Assembly (NCBI RefSeq): GCF_009765965.1
Contig: NZ_LMUL01000017.1
Coordinates: 370,936 to 415,306, forward strand
Direction: 5' to 3'
DNA from: Caulobacter sp. S45
Lineage (GTDB): Bacteria > Pseudomonadota > Alphaproteobacteria > Caulobacterales > Caulobacteraceae
Length of the DNA: 44,371 bases
The notes beneath the pieces were generated by a model. The model saw nothing but the letters and a program-made list of their open reading frames with translations. It was not told the DNA's origin and did not search any database. Below are positions 34,579 to 42,468 of the stretch, in pieces. The translations under genes and the position numbers were made by a program. Every line of letters begins with the position of its first letter. Positions within the stretch are counted from its first letter, which is position 1.

Positions 34579-37011
34579 ATGCGCGTTCTCACGTGTGCGG
34601 CGGTGCTTTGGCTTTTGTTGGGGCCGGCCGCCCAAGGCCGCCCCTTCACCGTTGAGGATGCGCTCCATCTGGCCTCCCTGGGGAAGGTGGTCGTCGCCCC
34701 TGGGGGTCGATGGGTGATTATCGAGAAGCGAAGGCCCTATGATCAAGCGCCGAGGTTCGACAACGACACCAGCGCCGACATCGTCCTGGATCAATTGTGG
34801 GCGGCGGATCTCGTTAAGGGCGGACCGGCTGCGCCGCTGTTCCCGCAAGCGAAAGGGGTGGGCTATCTGGCTGGCCCGATCTCGCCCTCGGGAAGCAAGA
34901 TGCTTGTCTACCGGGTACGGGGGTACAGGTTCGACGCCGGTGTCGCCGAATTCGCTAAGCGCACGATCCGTTGGCTCGGTGTGACGCCTGAGCTTGCGGG
35001 CTGGGGGAGAAGCGCTGTTTGGCGCGGGGACGATCAGATCGTCCTGATTGAAAACCCGAGGAACATGGCGCCCTACATGGTGCGGACTAACTCCGCGAAC
35101 ATGCAGGCTCTGCCAAGGTTGTGGCGACCAACCATCCAGGGAACCGGCGCCTCGATCCGAGTGCTCGGAAGCGGGGCCTATCTCCAGGATCACCCTCGGG
35201 CTGCGTTGCGCAGGCTTCTTCTCGTCGATCCAAGGACGGGTGGCCGACGTGAACTGGCGCGCGGCGATTTCGTCGATCTGGAGCTGGCGACCAGCGGCCG
35301 GTACGTCGCGGTGTTGAGCGAGGGCGAGACCATGCCTGACCGACCCGACCGGCCGCTTCGCCAGGCCGACGCTACGCGGCGGACCGATCTTGCGTTGGTG
35401 GATCTTGAGACCGGCGTCGTGCGGCGCCCCTGCCCAGAGCTTGATTTGGCGAGGAGCCTTCTGACTTGGTCGCCGTCTCGCGACGCCCTGCTGGTGTTCG
35501 GCCGCAAGCCTGGCGAGGATTGGGAGCAGGGCGGGCTTCTGCAGGTCGAGGGCGGCGGCGGACCCGTCAAGGTGTTCACCGGCGCGGGTGTTCGACCACT
35601 GCTGGATTTCACGCCCTATGTTCATCTCCTCCATGTCCATGCCGATTGGCTCGGCGACGCCCCCGCCGTCTATGGGACGCTCAAGGCGATCCCTGCCGTG
35701 CGACCGGAATGGTATCGACTGACGCCGAGCCGTGCGGAGACGCTGTCTCGTGATCTTCGCGCGCCGCCGCCCGATCTCGCTGCTGTGAGCGCCGCAGGCG
35801 ATGTCTTGCTAGCTGAGGACAGCGCATGGCGCCTCGGCTTGGACGGACGGCTGATCAAGCTGGCCGCGCTTCCCAAAGCCCAGGTCCGGCGTGCGGCTGA
35901 GCTGTCGGCGGGCCCGCGTATCTCGCTGGCGGCGCCGCGGGATGACTGTCTCGAGATACAGCGGACGGTCGACGCGCACCTCCAGTTTGACCGGGTTTGC
36001 ATTTCCGGCAAGGCTACAGCGGAGGGCGCGCTCCCGATCAGCGTCCAACCCATCGGTCCAGGTGGGGGCGGGGCCTATGTTGGAATCCGCCGCGACGCCC
36101 AGGGCGCGCAGGTGGTCTTCCTTGGCGGCGGCAAAGACGGTGACCGTCGGATACTTGGCGTAAACGCCCAGCTGGCCTCAGTGGATTTCGCCGATCTGGT
36201 GCGCATCCATCACCTCGGACCTAAGGGCGAGGCGCTCACAAGCTGGCTCTATCTTCCTCGCGATAGGAAACCCGGCGTTAAGCTGCCCGTGGTCGTGATC
36301 CCGTATCCTGGAGTGGCCCAGGACGCGGAGCCCTATGAAGGCCAAGCTGGCGTCGCCTTCATGGGCGTCAATCCACAATTGGTGGTCGGCCAAGGCTACG
36401 CCGCCCTGATTCCAAGCTTACCGAGATCGGGCGAGGAGCCGGCGGCGGGTCTGGCCGACCAGATTCTGCAGGTGGTGGACGCTGCTGGCGAACAGGCGCC
36501 AGTGGACATCCAGCGGTTGGCGATCTGGGGGCACAGTTTCGGCGGGTATGCGGTGCTGGTCGTGGCGACCCAAACGAACCGGTTTAAAGCCGCAATCGCC
36601 GAGGCGGCCCCGACCGATCTTGCCGGCGGATATGGCGCGATAGACCCTCCCTATCGAACCGATCCAGAACTCACCACCTATCGATTGCAGGCCAACATGG
36701 GCTGGAGCGAAACCGGCCAGGGTGGCTTGGGCGCGGTGCTCTGGGACGCGCCGGAGCGATACCTTCGCAATAGTCCGCTGTTCGCTGCGAATCGGATCGT
36801 TACGCCGGTCATGCTGATCCAGGGCGATCAGGACATCATAGATGTCGGGGAGGGGGAAAAGATGTTCAACGCTCTGTATCGACAGAACAAGGACGCTGTC
36901 CTGTTGACCTATTGGGGAGAAAATCACACCGTGAGCAGTCCACCGAATGTGCGCGACAAATATCGCCGCGCATTCGCGTTTTTGAGGGATCAGCTGGGGC
37001 CGGCCTCATAA
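34579..37011 (+). CDS. Lasso peptide isopeptidase (prolyl oligopeptidase fold, AtxE2-like)
   Basis: The 810-aa secreted serine hydrolase has a signal peptide (MRVLTCAAVLWLLLGPAAQG). A beta-propeller-like N-terminal part follows (about 25-560), then an alpha/beta-hydrolase domain with the nucleophile Ser653 in WGHSFGGYA, Asp752 in GDQDIIDVG and His783 in GENHTVSS. Enzymes of this build in lasso loci open the macrolactam ring of their own peptide, known for astexins. The longer open frame starting inside the receptor gene is rejected; ATG 34579 begins the signal peptide, 49 bases after the receptor stop. Its 3' end overlaps the convergent cyclase gene by 22 bases. Confidence 0.9.
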   Translation: MRVLTCAAVLWLLLGPAAQGRPFTVEDALHLASLGKVVVAPGGRWVIIEKRRPYDQAPRFDNDTSADIVLDQLWAADLVKGGPAAPLFPQAKGVGYLAGPISPSGSKMLVYRVRGYRFDAGVAEFAKRTIRWLGVTPELAGWGRSAVWRGDDQIVLIENPRNMAPYMVRTNSANMQALPRLWRPTIQGTGASIRVLGSGAYLQDHPRAALRRLLLVDPRTGGRRELARGDFVDLELATSGRYVAVLSEGETMPDRPDRPLRQADATRRTDLALVDLETGVVRRPCPELDLARSLLTWSPSRDALLVFGRKPGEDWEQGGLLQVEGGGGPVKVFTGAGVRPLLDFTPYVHLLHVHADWLGDAPAVYGTLKAIPAVRPEWYRLTPSRAETLSRDLRAPPPDLAAVSAAGDVLLAEDSAWRLGLDGRLIKLAALPKAQVRRAAELSAGPRISLAAPRDDCLEIQRTVDAHLQFDRVCISGKATAEGALPISVQPIGPGGGGAYVGIRRDAQGAQVVFLGGGKDGDRRILGVNAQLASVDFADLVRIHHLGPKGEALTSWLYLPRDRKPGVKLPVVVIPYPGVAQDAEPYEGQAGVAFMGVNPQLVVGQGYAALIPSLPRSGEEPAAGLADQILQVVDAAGEQAPVDIQRLAIWGHSFGGYAVLVVATQTNRFKAAIAEAAPTDLAGGYGAIDPPYRTDPELTTYRLQANMGWSETGQGGLGAVLWDAPERYLRNSPLFAANRIVTPVMLIQGDQDIIDVGEGEKMFNALYRQNKDAVLLTYWGENHTVSSPPNVRDKYRRAFAFLRDQLGPAS

Positions 37012-38792
37012 GCGGCGGGCGCAAGATAAGCGGACCAGCGGCGCGCCCAGGCTTCGAGACAGATGGTCATGCCGAGGTCGGCGAAACCGCCGTGCCAGGC
37101 GAGATGCTCTTCGCTGAGCGTCGCCTCCAGAAGCGGCCGGTCGAGTAAGCCATTGGCGGCCAGAACACCGTCGAGCAGGTACGGCCGCAGCCAGCCGACG
37201 GCGTTCGCCATCGCGCGTCCATAATAGGCGTTGGTTTCGCCTTTCGAGCGCCGGTTGAGAATCAATTCCGGGATTCGGTCAGCGAAGGCGAGACGCGCCA
37301 GTGCGCGGTCCCGGCCACCTTGGACCAGGATGTCGACCGGGATCGACAGGCAGGCTTCCATCACCGGCTGCGAAAGCAGGGGATGGATGAGTTCGGCGAT
37401 CTCAGCTCGCCTGGCGTGACCCGAAAGGGTCAAGCCATCCGCCAGGTTGCGGATATGCACGCGTTTGGCGGGCGGAAGCGAGCTGAGATCGGCTAGCCAA
37501 GGATGACGGCCGACCGTGCTTGTGCGGCGACGTAGGCGCCGTGACAGGTATGGGGGAGGCGGTGCAGCTGGCGACGGCCCGTAGCCGGCCAGTGCGACGA
37601 GGGCGGTTCGCAGAACGCCCCAGGTCGAACGCCGGGTCCAGCGCGCGACGTCGACCAGATGGGGCGAATGCAATGCCGGGAGACCGAGCCGCTGGAGATG
37701 GTCTGCGAACGGCAGGCTGCTGGGCGGTTGGTAGAATACAGCGTCGCCGCCCTGGCCCGTCATGATGCGCGCCGCCCCTGTGCGACGGCATTCGTTGGCG
37801 AGAGTGATATCGTAATGGGTGTCGAACGCGACGAAGCTTGGACGAACCTCGCCCGCGGTCGCCTCCAGTTCGGCGGGGTTTAGATCTAGAGCCGGCTTGA
37901 GATAGGTCGTCAGTCCGACGCCAAGGTGGCCGGCCACGGTTTGAGCGTAGGCCCTCTCGTCGCCGCCCGGCTGGTCCACCGCGAAGTTGATCCAGGCCGT
38001 GACCTCAGCATCGGCCGCCTTCTTCAGCGTTGACGAGACGATCGCAGAGTCTAGCCCTCCGGATATTTCAACGACAGTTGGTCCGGGGCTCTTCCCGTGG
38101 GCGGCGACGCTTTGCTCGACCGAGGCCTTGAGCGTGTCGAGCGCCTGCTCAGGATCGGTGACGCGACGTCTGGCGAACGTGGCGGGTCGCCAAAGTTGGA
38201 TTTCGGCGTCTGGCCGATCGGCATGGCAGAGCGCTCCTGGGGTCAAAAGGTGGACGTCGGTAAGTGGCGAGGTGGCCGTCGACACCAACGGCTCGCGGAG
38301 AATGGCGCCTACGAGAGTCCAATCGACTGCCAACGCGGTCGGACGAAAGCGGAGCAAAGGCCTGGTGTCCGAACTGGCGAGGGTGAGCCAGCCAAAGCGC
38401 CATATCAAGCACTCCACCCCGCCGGATGGATCGCGAAAGACCGAGAATGAGCCTGTGGAATCATCCGGCAGGAGAGCGACGTAGCGGCCCCAGTAGCGTT
38501 GGAGGAGCTGACCGGCGATACTGAGAGGCGTTGGTTGGCAAATGTCATCGAGCCGGACCGGCGCGGGGCGTGACGATCCGGCTTCGAACAGGCCGCCGAT
38601 CACAACACCGGACCCCTGCGCCGTAGATCGCAATGGGGCCCGACGGGTGGCTGGACATGCGATCCATGACCCGCTCGTCTCGAACGCAACGCTCCAATCC
38701 AGATCATCGCGCAATTGCGCTCGCAGCCTGTTCTGCTGTTCATCGGCGCGCTCCTCGCCTGAGGTCCAGAGGGCTGCGAGAAATTGGGTCAT
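36990..38792 (-). CDS. Lasso cyclase (asparagine synthetase B-like, C protein)
   Basis: The 600-aa cytoplasmic enzyme adenylates the ring carboxylate of the precursor core and closes the macrolactam with the freed N-terminal amine. It has an N-terminal glutaminase-like domain without the catalytic Cys at position 2 (it starts MTQFLAAL), as in known lasso cyclases. The synthetase domain has the ATP-pyrophosphatase loop SGGLDS (residues 244-249), the conserved MTGQGGDAVFYQPP and LNRRSKGETNAYYGRAM near the C-terminus. It starts six bases after the leader-peptidase gene stop, forming one operon. The 3' end overlaps the isopeptidase gene tail to tail. Confidence 0.92.
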   Translation of the reverse strand: MTQFLAALWTSGEERADEQQNRLRAQLRDDLDWSVAFETSGSWIACPATRRAPLRSTAQGSGVVIGGLFEAGSSRPAPVRLDDICQPTPLSIAGQLLQRYWGRYVALLPDDSTGSFSVFRDPSGGVECLIWRFGWLTLASSDTRPLLRFRPTALAVDWTLVGAILREPLVSTATSPLTDVHLLTPGALCHADRPDAEIQLWRPATFARRRVTDPEQALDTLKASVEQSVAAHGKSPGPTVVEISGGLDSAIVSSTLKKAADAEVTAWINFAVDQPGGDERAYAQTVAGHLGVGLTTYLKPALDLNPAELEATAGEVRPSFVAFDTHYDITLANECRRTGAARIMTGQGGDAVFYQPPSSLPFADHLQRLGLPALHSPHLVDVARWTRRSTWGVLRTALVALAGYGPSPAAPPPPYLSRRLRRRTSTVGRHPWLADLSSLPPAKRVHIRNLADGLTLSGHARRAEIAELIHPLLSQPVMEACLSIPVDILVQGGRDRALARLAFADRIPELILNRRSKGETNAYYGRAMANAVGWLRPYLLDGVLAANGLLDRPLLEATLSEEHLAWHGGFADLGMTICLEAWARRWSAYLAPAAYEAGPS

Positions 38793-38798
38793 GGGCGT

Positions 38799-39464
38799 TC
38801 AGGCGACCAGGATCGGGTAGAAGCTCACGAGGCCCTCGGCGTGGTCGTTGAGGACAACGTCGCCGACCTGCAGCCAGCAGTGGGCGAGAAAGGGCCAGGT
38901 ACGCACCCCAAACACCCACATGGCGTCGTGGCCTTGTCGGCGCAGATAGAGCAGCAGCATCAGGCTTCGAAAGAGGCATGCGCCTTGGAACGGTATCCAG
39001 GGGTAGATTTGCAGAAACATTGCGACGCTATCGATGAGGGCGCTCGAGGGCGGCTCGGACGCTAACCGGTCAAGCGGTTGTAGGTGCTCGGCGGCGACTT
39101 CAAGCAGATGTTGAAAGTTTCGTCCGGGGAAGTGACGGCACATGCTCAACCCGGCGAGAGCAAGGTCGGCCCGCTCGGTTCGCGTCGGCGGCCGATGTTC
39201 TGTCCTTGGCAGATTCCGGTTGGCGTTTTCTACCCGTCGGGCCTTAGTCCTCACCTGCCAAGGCGCCGTTGCGAAAATCCCGGCCTCGATCAGCGTGCCT
39301 GCGAGCTCGGAATCCGTGACCTGCCAAACGAGGTTTGAGCTCCCTGCCGAAAGCGCAGTCCCTGCTCCAGGCAACATGTGGAAAGTGAAGTCGCGCCGGT
39401 CGAGGAAAACAACATCTCCGTCGACGTCGGTGGCGGCGTAGCGGTCGGAAAGTTGCAATTCCAT
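38799..39464 (-). CDS. Lasso B protein: leader-binding domain fused to leader peptidase
   Basis: The 221-aa protein cuts off the precursor leader. The N-terminal part (about 1-70) fits the PqqD-like recognition element (YAATDVDGDVVFLDRRDF; LVWQVTDSELAGTLIEAGIF). The C-terminal part (about 95-221) is the transglutaminase-like peptidase with the triad Cys163 (QGACLFRSLML), His195 (FLAHCWLQVG) and Asp207 (VVLNDHAEG). A single fused B chain is the proteobacterial arrangement; Gram-positive loci split it into B1 and B2. It follows the precursor gene after a 78-base gap holding a strong hairpin, and leads into the cyclase gene with six bases between. Confidence 0.93.
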   Translation of the reverse strand: MELQLSDRYAATDVDGDVVFLDRRDFTFHMLPGAGTALSAGSSNLVWQVTDSELAGTLIEAGIFATAPWQVRTKARRVENANRNLPRTEHRPPTRTERADLALAGLSMCRHFPGRNFQHLLEVAAEHLQPLDRLASEPPSSALIDSVAMFLQIYPWIPFQGACLFRSLMLLLYLRRQGHDAMWVFGVRTWPFLAHCWLQVGDVVLNDHAEGLVSFYPILVA

Positions 39465-39503
39465 GCGGGCTCGCGGTCATGGTCTGTGGGAGCGATGGAA
39501 AAT

Positions 39504-39533
39504 GCTGGCGTCGGTCCGAGGGCCGACGCCAGC
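39504..39533 (-). terminator. Hairpin between precursor and B genes (attenuator/stabiliser)
   Basis: GCTGGCGTCGG (39504-39514) and CCGACGCCAGC (39523-39533) form a perfect 11-bp stem with an 8-base loop. On the transcribed minus strand it lies 10 bases after the precursor stop and is followed by ATTTTCC, a weak T run. It probably terminates part of the transcripts or protects the short upstream mRNA, so that more precursor than enzyme is made. Confidence 0.8.
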
Positions 39534-39542
39534 GTCGAGGCG

Positions 39543-39662
39543 TCAGCCCATCGGGATGGGTTGCTTGGTGAGCGCGGTCTCGACGAAGTCGCCGCTGACG
39601 CCTTGGATTAGGCGCTTAGCAGAGCCGAGCCGCATCAACTTGAATTTCGAAGACTTGATCAT
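39543..39662 (-). CDS. Lasso peptide precursor (A gene)
   Basis: This is a 39-residue precursor. GGGAG lies seven bases before ATG 39662. The 20-residue leader is basic and carries RLGSAKRLIQ. Aligned with the astexin-type leader LGKASAETR it keeps Leu -9, Gly -8 and Ala -6, but position -2, nearly always Thr, is Ile. The predicted core is GVSGDFVETALTKQPIPMG (19 residues): Gly1 provides the amine and Glu8 the ring carboxylate, giving an eight-residue ring and an 11-residue tail. Asp5 is too close to Gly1 for a lasso ring. The gene is first in the A-hairpin-B-C order typical of proteobacterial lasso loci. It is too short for routine gene callers. Function of the mature peptide unknown. Confidence 0.85.
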   Translation of the reverse strand: MIKSSKFKLMRLGSAKRLIQGVSGDFVETALTKQPIPMG

Positions 39663-39719
39663 GGTGGTCTCCCGTCTGTGTAACCGCGTATTGCGGTCGG
39701 GATATTGCGCGCCATGGTC

Positions 39720-39749
39720 GAATATATAGCAAACTATATTCTGAATATA
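39720..39749. promoter_or_regulatory. AT-rich palindromic operator candidate upstream of the precursor gene
   Basis: TATATTC-T-GAATATA (39735-39749) is a perfect palindrome, with a third half-site GAATATA at 39720-39726. It lies 58-88 bases before the precursor start in an otherwise GC-rich locus. It ends 10 bases from the end of the GntR gene, a natural candidate to bind it. Promoter boxes probably overlap it but cannot be placed with confidence. Confidence 0.6.
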
Positions 39750-39759
39750 TTTCGCCTAT

Positions 39760-40404
39760 CTAACGGAGTGTGCCAACAATTCGAGATGCGATTTTTAGTC
39801 GGCGAGCGTGGTAGGCACGTATCTCGGTCTCGAGATCATCGATTGTGCTCTGGTCCAGGAGCTCCGCCAAGCGCTCTAATTCAGTTTTCAAGTCAGGGAT
39901 GACCCGCGCCTCGGCCCGGCGTGCGAAGGCGAGGCGGTCCGCCAGGACACGGTGGGCGCTCGCGAGAACTTCGTTTCCGGCGCCGGCGACGATCTCCGCG
40001 TAAAAGGACTCGACATAATCGCGCAGAGCCGCGTCGCGATCCTTTGTGCTGGCGAGCATCGCCTTGAGTGCTGTTTTCCCCCAGATGTTTGAGGCGCGAT
40101 TGGCGGCGGTATCGTCTCTCCGCAAGCGGAACGCGCATTCGACGTAGGTCAGATGCAGTTGGTAGAGGTCGACAAGTTCATGGATGTCCTGGCGCGGTGC
40201 GAAGTATCCACGGCCGCGACGGTCGATGATCAGGCCTTCTCCCGCGAGCCGGGAAAGGGCTTCGCGCACGGGGGTCGGACTCAACTTAAGCTTCCGGGAC
40301 AGGTCTACGACGATAAGCGGATCGCCTCTGGCGTGCACGCCGTTTCGCAGGCCGTCGCGAAGGGATTCGAGCGCGATGCCGAATGGATTGAGAGCCCTCA
40401 CCAT
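39760..40404 (-). CDS. GntR-family transcriptional regulator (FCD-like)
   Basis: The 214-aa regulator has an N-terminal winged HTH (about 5-70). Its sequence runs ALESLRDGLRNGVHARGDPL, then LSRKLKLSPTPVREALSRLA and GLIIDRRGRGYFAP, the GntR signature. An all-helical ligand-binding domain follows (about 75-214) with YQLHLTYVECAFRLR and DYVESFYAEIVAGAGNE. It is on the same strand just upstream of the lasso precursor gene, 97 bases from its start, and likely controls the A-B-C operon through the palindrome between them. The inducing ligand is unknown. The fold is a little shorter than typical FadR-type FCD proteins. Confidence 0.85.
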   Translation of the reverse strand: MVRALNPFGIALESLRDGLRNGVHARGDPLIVVDLSRKLKLSPTPVREALSRLAGEGLIIDRRGRGYFAPRQDIHELVDLYQLHLTYVECAFRLRRDDTAANRASNIWGKTALKAMLASTKDRDAALRDYVESFYAEIVAGAGNEVLASAHRVLADRLAFARRAEARVIPDLKTELERLAELLDQSTIDDLETEIRAYHARRLKIASRIVGTLR

Positions 40405-40734
40405 CAGTTCCCTCCGTCCGGAAAATTGAGTCAGGTGACTATGATTATGGTCCCTTGATCAGCCTCTATCCACGCTGCCGAGGTCGTTGGCAAGAACGTC
40501 TCGGTCCCAAAAAAGTTGTCGTTGGATCAATGACATAGCTAACCGCAAAGACTTGGCGCGCTGAGTGCAAGAAACTTGCGCAAGGGCTCATCTCGTGCCT
40601 TCGAAGATGATCCGTATGCAGCTTTCGTTTGCAACGGTTGTTGCGATTGGCGTCCCGTAGCTTCGACCCATTGATTGCACGGAGGCTACAAGTCAAGGTT
40701 GTCTGGTGAGAGTAGGCTTAGCCGGTTTGTAGCC

Positions 40735-41220
40735 ATGAGTGCCCAGGGGGAAGAGAGCGCGGCGCGTATGCGCAACCTGGCTCTGGCCCTACGCGCGGTG
40801 AGGCGCTATCGCCAACAGAACGCAAAGACCGTAGCCAGCGCCATGGGCATGCCGCTTCGGTCCTACCAGCACTTTGAAGCTGGGCGGGGCAGATTAAATA
40901 TTGACTCGATATTTCGTTTCGCTGAAGCCACCGATAGTGACCCGCTTGCCCTGCTGGCCGCGGCGATTATTGGTGCGCCTCAATTCGCTGTACACTGTGC
41001 CGATAATAAGCTCGCGACAATATTGCGTTTCGCCTTAGAGGATTTCGAGGCGCGGGCCGGATCGACGATATCCGCCCTCAAGGCGGTCGATTTATTCAAT
41101 ACCTTTGGTGTGCTTTTCGACGACTTGGCCACCCAGGCGGAGAGGGAGAGTCGTGGGTTGGATGAATTGCTAGCCGAGTATAACCGGAAGAAGAGGGATT
41201 CTTCTATCGACGGCAGCTGA
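40735..41220 (+). CDS. HTH (XRE-like) protein
   Basis: The 161-aa protein has a Cro/C1-type HTH at about residues 12-65 (LALALRAVRRYRQQNAKTVA, then GMPLRSYQHFEAGRGRLNID and RFAEATDSD). A helical C-terminal half follows (TILRFALEDFEARAGSTIS; NTFGVLFDDLATQAERESRG). ATG 40735 is preferred over a TTG 60 bases earlier. It is divergent from the GntR gene with a 330-base gap (40405-40734) that holds both promoters but no other feature I can support. Role unknown; similar proteins occur beside mobile elements. Confidence 0.7.
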   Translation: MSAQGEESAARMRNLALALRAVRRYRQQNAKTVASAMGMPLRSYQHFEAGRGRLNIDSIFRFAEATDSDPLALLAAAIIGAPQFAVHCADNKLATILRFALEDFEARAGSTISALKAVDLFNTFGVLFDDLATQAERESRGLDELLAEYNRKKRDSSIDGS

Positions 41221-41300
41221 ATCGGATTCGGCGAGGGGAGGGCGCGCCGTGCCTGGTTGAAAACCTGTGTTGGGAACAACATCAACTCCGGAGACGCCCA

Positions 41301-42278
41301 GTGCTGAGCCAAAGCGACAGGGACGCCATTGAGATTCGCTACTTGAGATACGCCATTGCTTCGGCGGAGCATCGTAGCTTCCGTCGCGCGGCGCAGGCGC
41401 TGTGTGTCAAGCAGTCGACCTTGAGCCGGCGGATCCGGGACATGGAACTCAAGCTGGGGGTGAAGCTTTTTGCGCGGTCTCGCGCGGGCGTTAGCCCTAC
41501 TGAGCTCGCGGGTCCCTTCCTAAGGACGGCTACGGCGCTTGTTGAGACCGCCGAGTCGATGACCGAAACGCTCAAGGCGGCAGGACGGGGTGAACGTGGA
41601 CGACTGACGTTGGGTGTTCGAGTGGCCCCGTCTCTGGGTGCAATGCGACACCTGCTGTTGACCTATGGCGCGTTGTTTCCAGATGTCGAGCTTCGTATCG
41701 TCCAGGCAACGCAGGACCGCCTGCAATGGGGCTTGCAGATGGGCGTAATTGATCTGGCGATCGCGCCGGGCGAGCGGCCGGTCCGTTCAAGGTCGTGTTT
41801 AGCGCTATGGAGCGAACGCATCCTTGCGGCCTTGCCCGAAGCTCATGCGCTTGCAGGATCCGAAAACGTGTCTTGGAGTGATTTAGGCGGCGAAACGATC
41901 CTTGTCGCCGAACAGGAGGACGGCGCTTGTGGAGCCTTGTCTATGGCGCTCTGCAAGTTAAGGATAAACAGGGCCACGCAATTGCGCCATCACCGTGTGC
42001 CGGGAGACTATGTTTTATCCCTGGTTGGGTGCGGCCTTGGCATCGCCTTGGTGCTCGAGGGTGGCGCGGGCATTACGTGTCGCGGGGTAGTCTATCGCGA
42101 GGTTTGCGACACGCAGGGATCGATCCGTTTCGGGTATGTGGCGTCTTGGCAGGCCGAAAATCCAAACCCGGCCCTCAAGCAGTTCGTGAAGTTGCTCCGC
42201 GATCACTATCCGACGCTCGATGATATCCCTCCTTACCAAACGGGCGAGGAGGGCAGTCGTGACAGCGCGGGGGGATGA
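41301..42278 (+). CDS. LysR-family transcriptional regulator
   Basis: The 325-aa regulator has an N-terminal winged HTH (residues 10-75). Key stretches are RYLRYAIASAEHRSFRRAAQ and CVKQSTLSRRIRDMELKLGV, then KLFARSRAGVSPTELAGPFL. A substrate-binding domain follows with GRLTLGVRVAPSLGAMRHLL and GVIDLAIAPGE. GTG 41301 is the start, with GGAG eight bases before it. Length is slightly above the family mean because of a polar tail (TGEEGSRDSAGG). LysR proteins with the start IEIRYLRYAIA often lie in conjugative element cargo of alphaproteobacteria. No neighbouring divergent target gene is present; the ligand is unknown. Confidence 0.85.
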   Translation: MLSQSDRDAIEIRYLRYAIASAEHRSFRRAAQALCVKQSTLSRRIRDMELKLGVKLFARSRAGVSPTELAGPFLRTATALVETAESMTETLKAAGRGERGRLTLGVRVAPSLGAMRHLLLTYGALFPDVELRIVQATQDRLQWGLQMGVIDLAIAPGERPVRSRSCLALWSERILAALPEAHALAGSENVSWSDLGGETILVAEQEDGACGALSMALCKLRINRATQLRHHRVPGDYVLSLVGCGLGIALVLEGGAGITCRGVVYREVCDTQGSIRFGYVASWQAENPNPALKQFVKLLRDHYPTLDDIPPYQTGEEGSRDSAGG

Positions 42279-42468
42279 AGGATGGGGCACGAAGTTGTCT
42301 CTCCAGGCCTGGCCACGGGGAGGTCTCTGCGCCCCCTTCAGCCAGGGTTCGGCGACTGCTTCGCTGCGGCCGTTTGTGGCGTTGAGGGGTGCGTCCGGGC
42401 TAAAAATCATCGAAATACCCGATAGGTTGATCGGCTCCGAAGCCGGTCGCGCAGGGTTCAAGCTAAGG

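Noticed and set aside
39586..39590. Asp5 of the lasso core as ring-closing residue, or a core starting at Gly24
   Set aside because: Known lasso rings have 7-9 residues. Gly1-Asp5 is too small, and a start at Gly24 would put Glu at position 5; only Gly21 with Glu28 fits.
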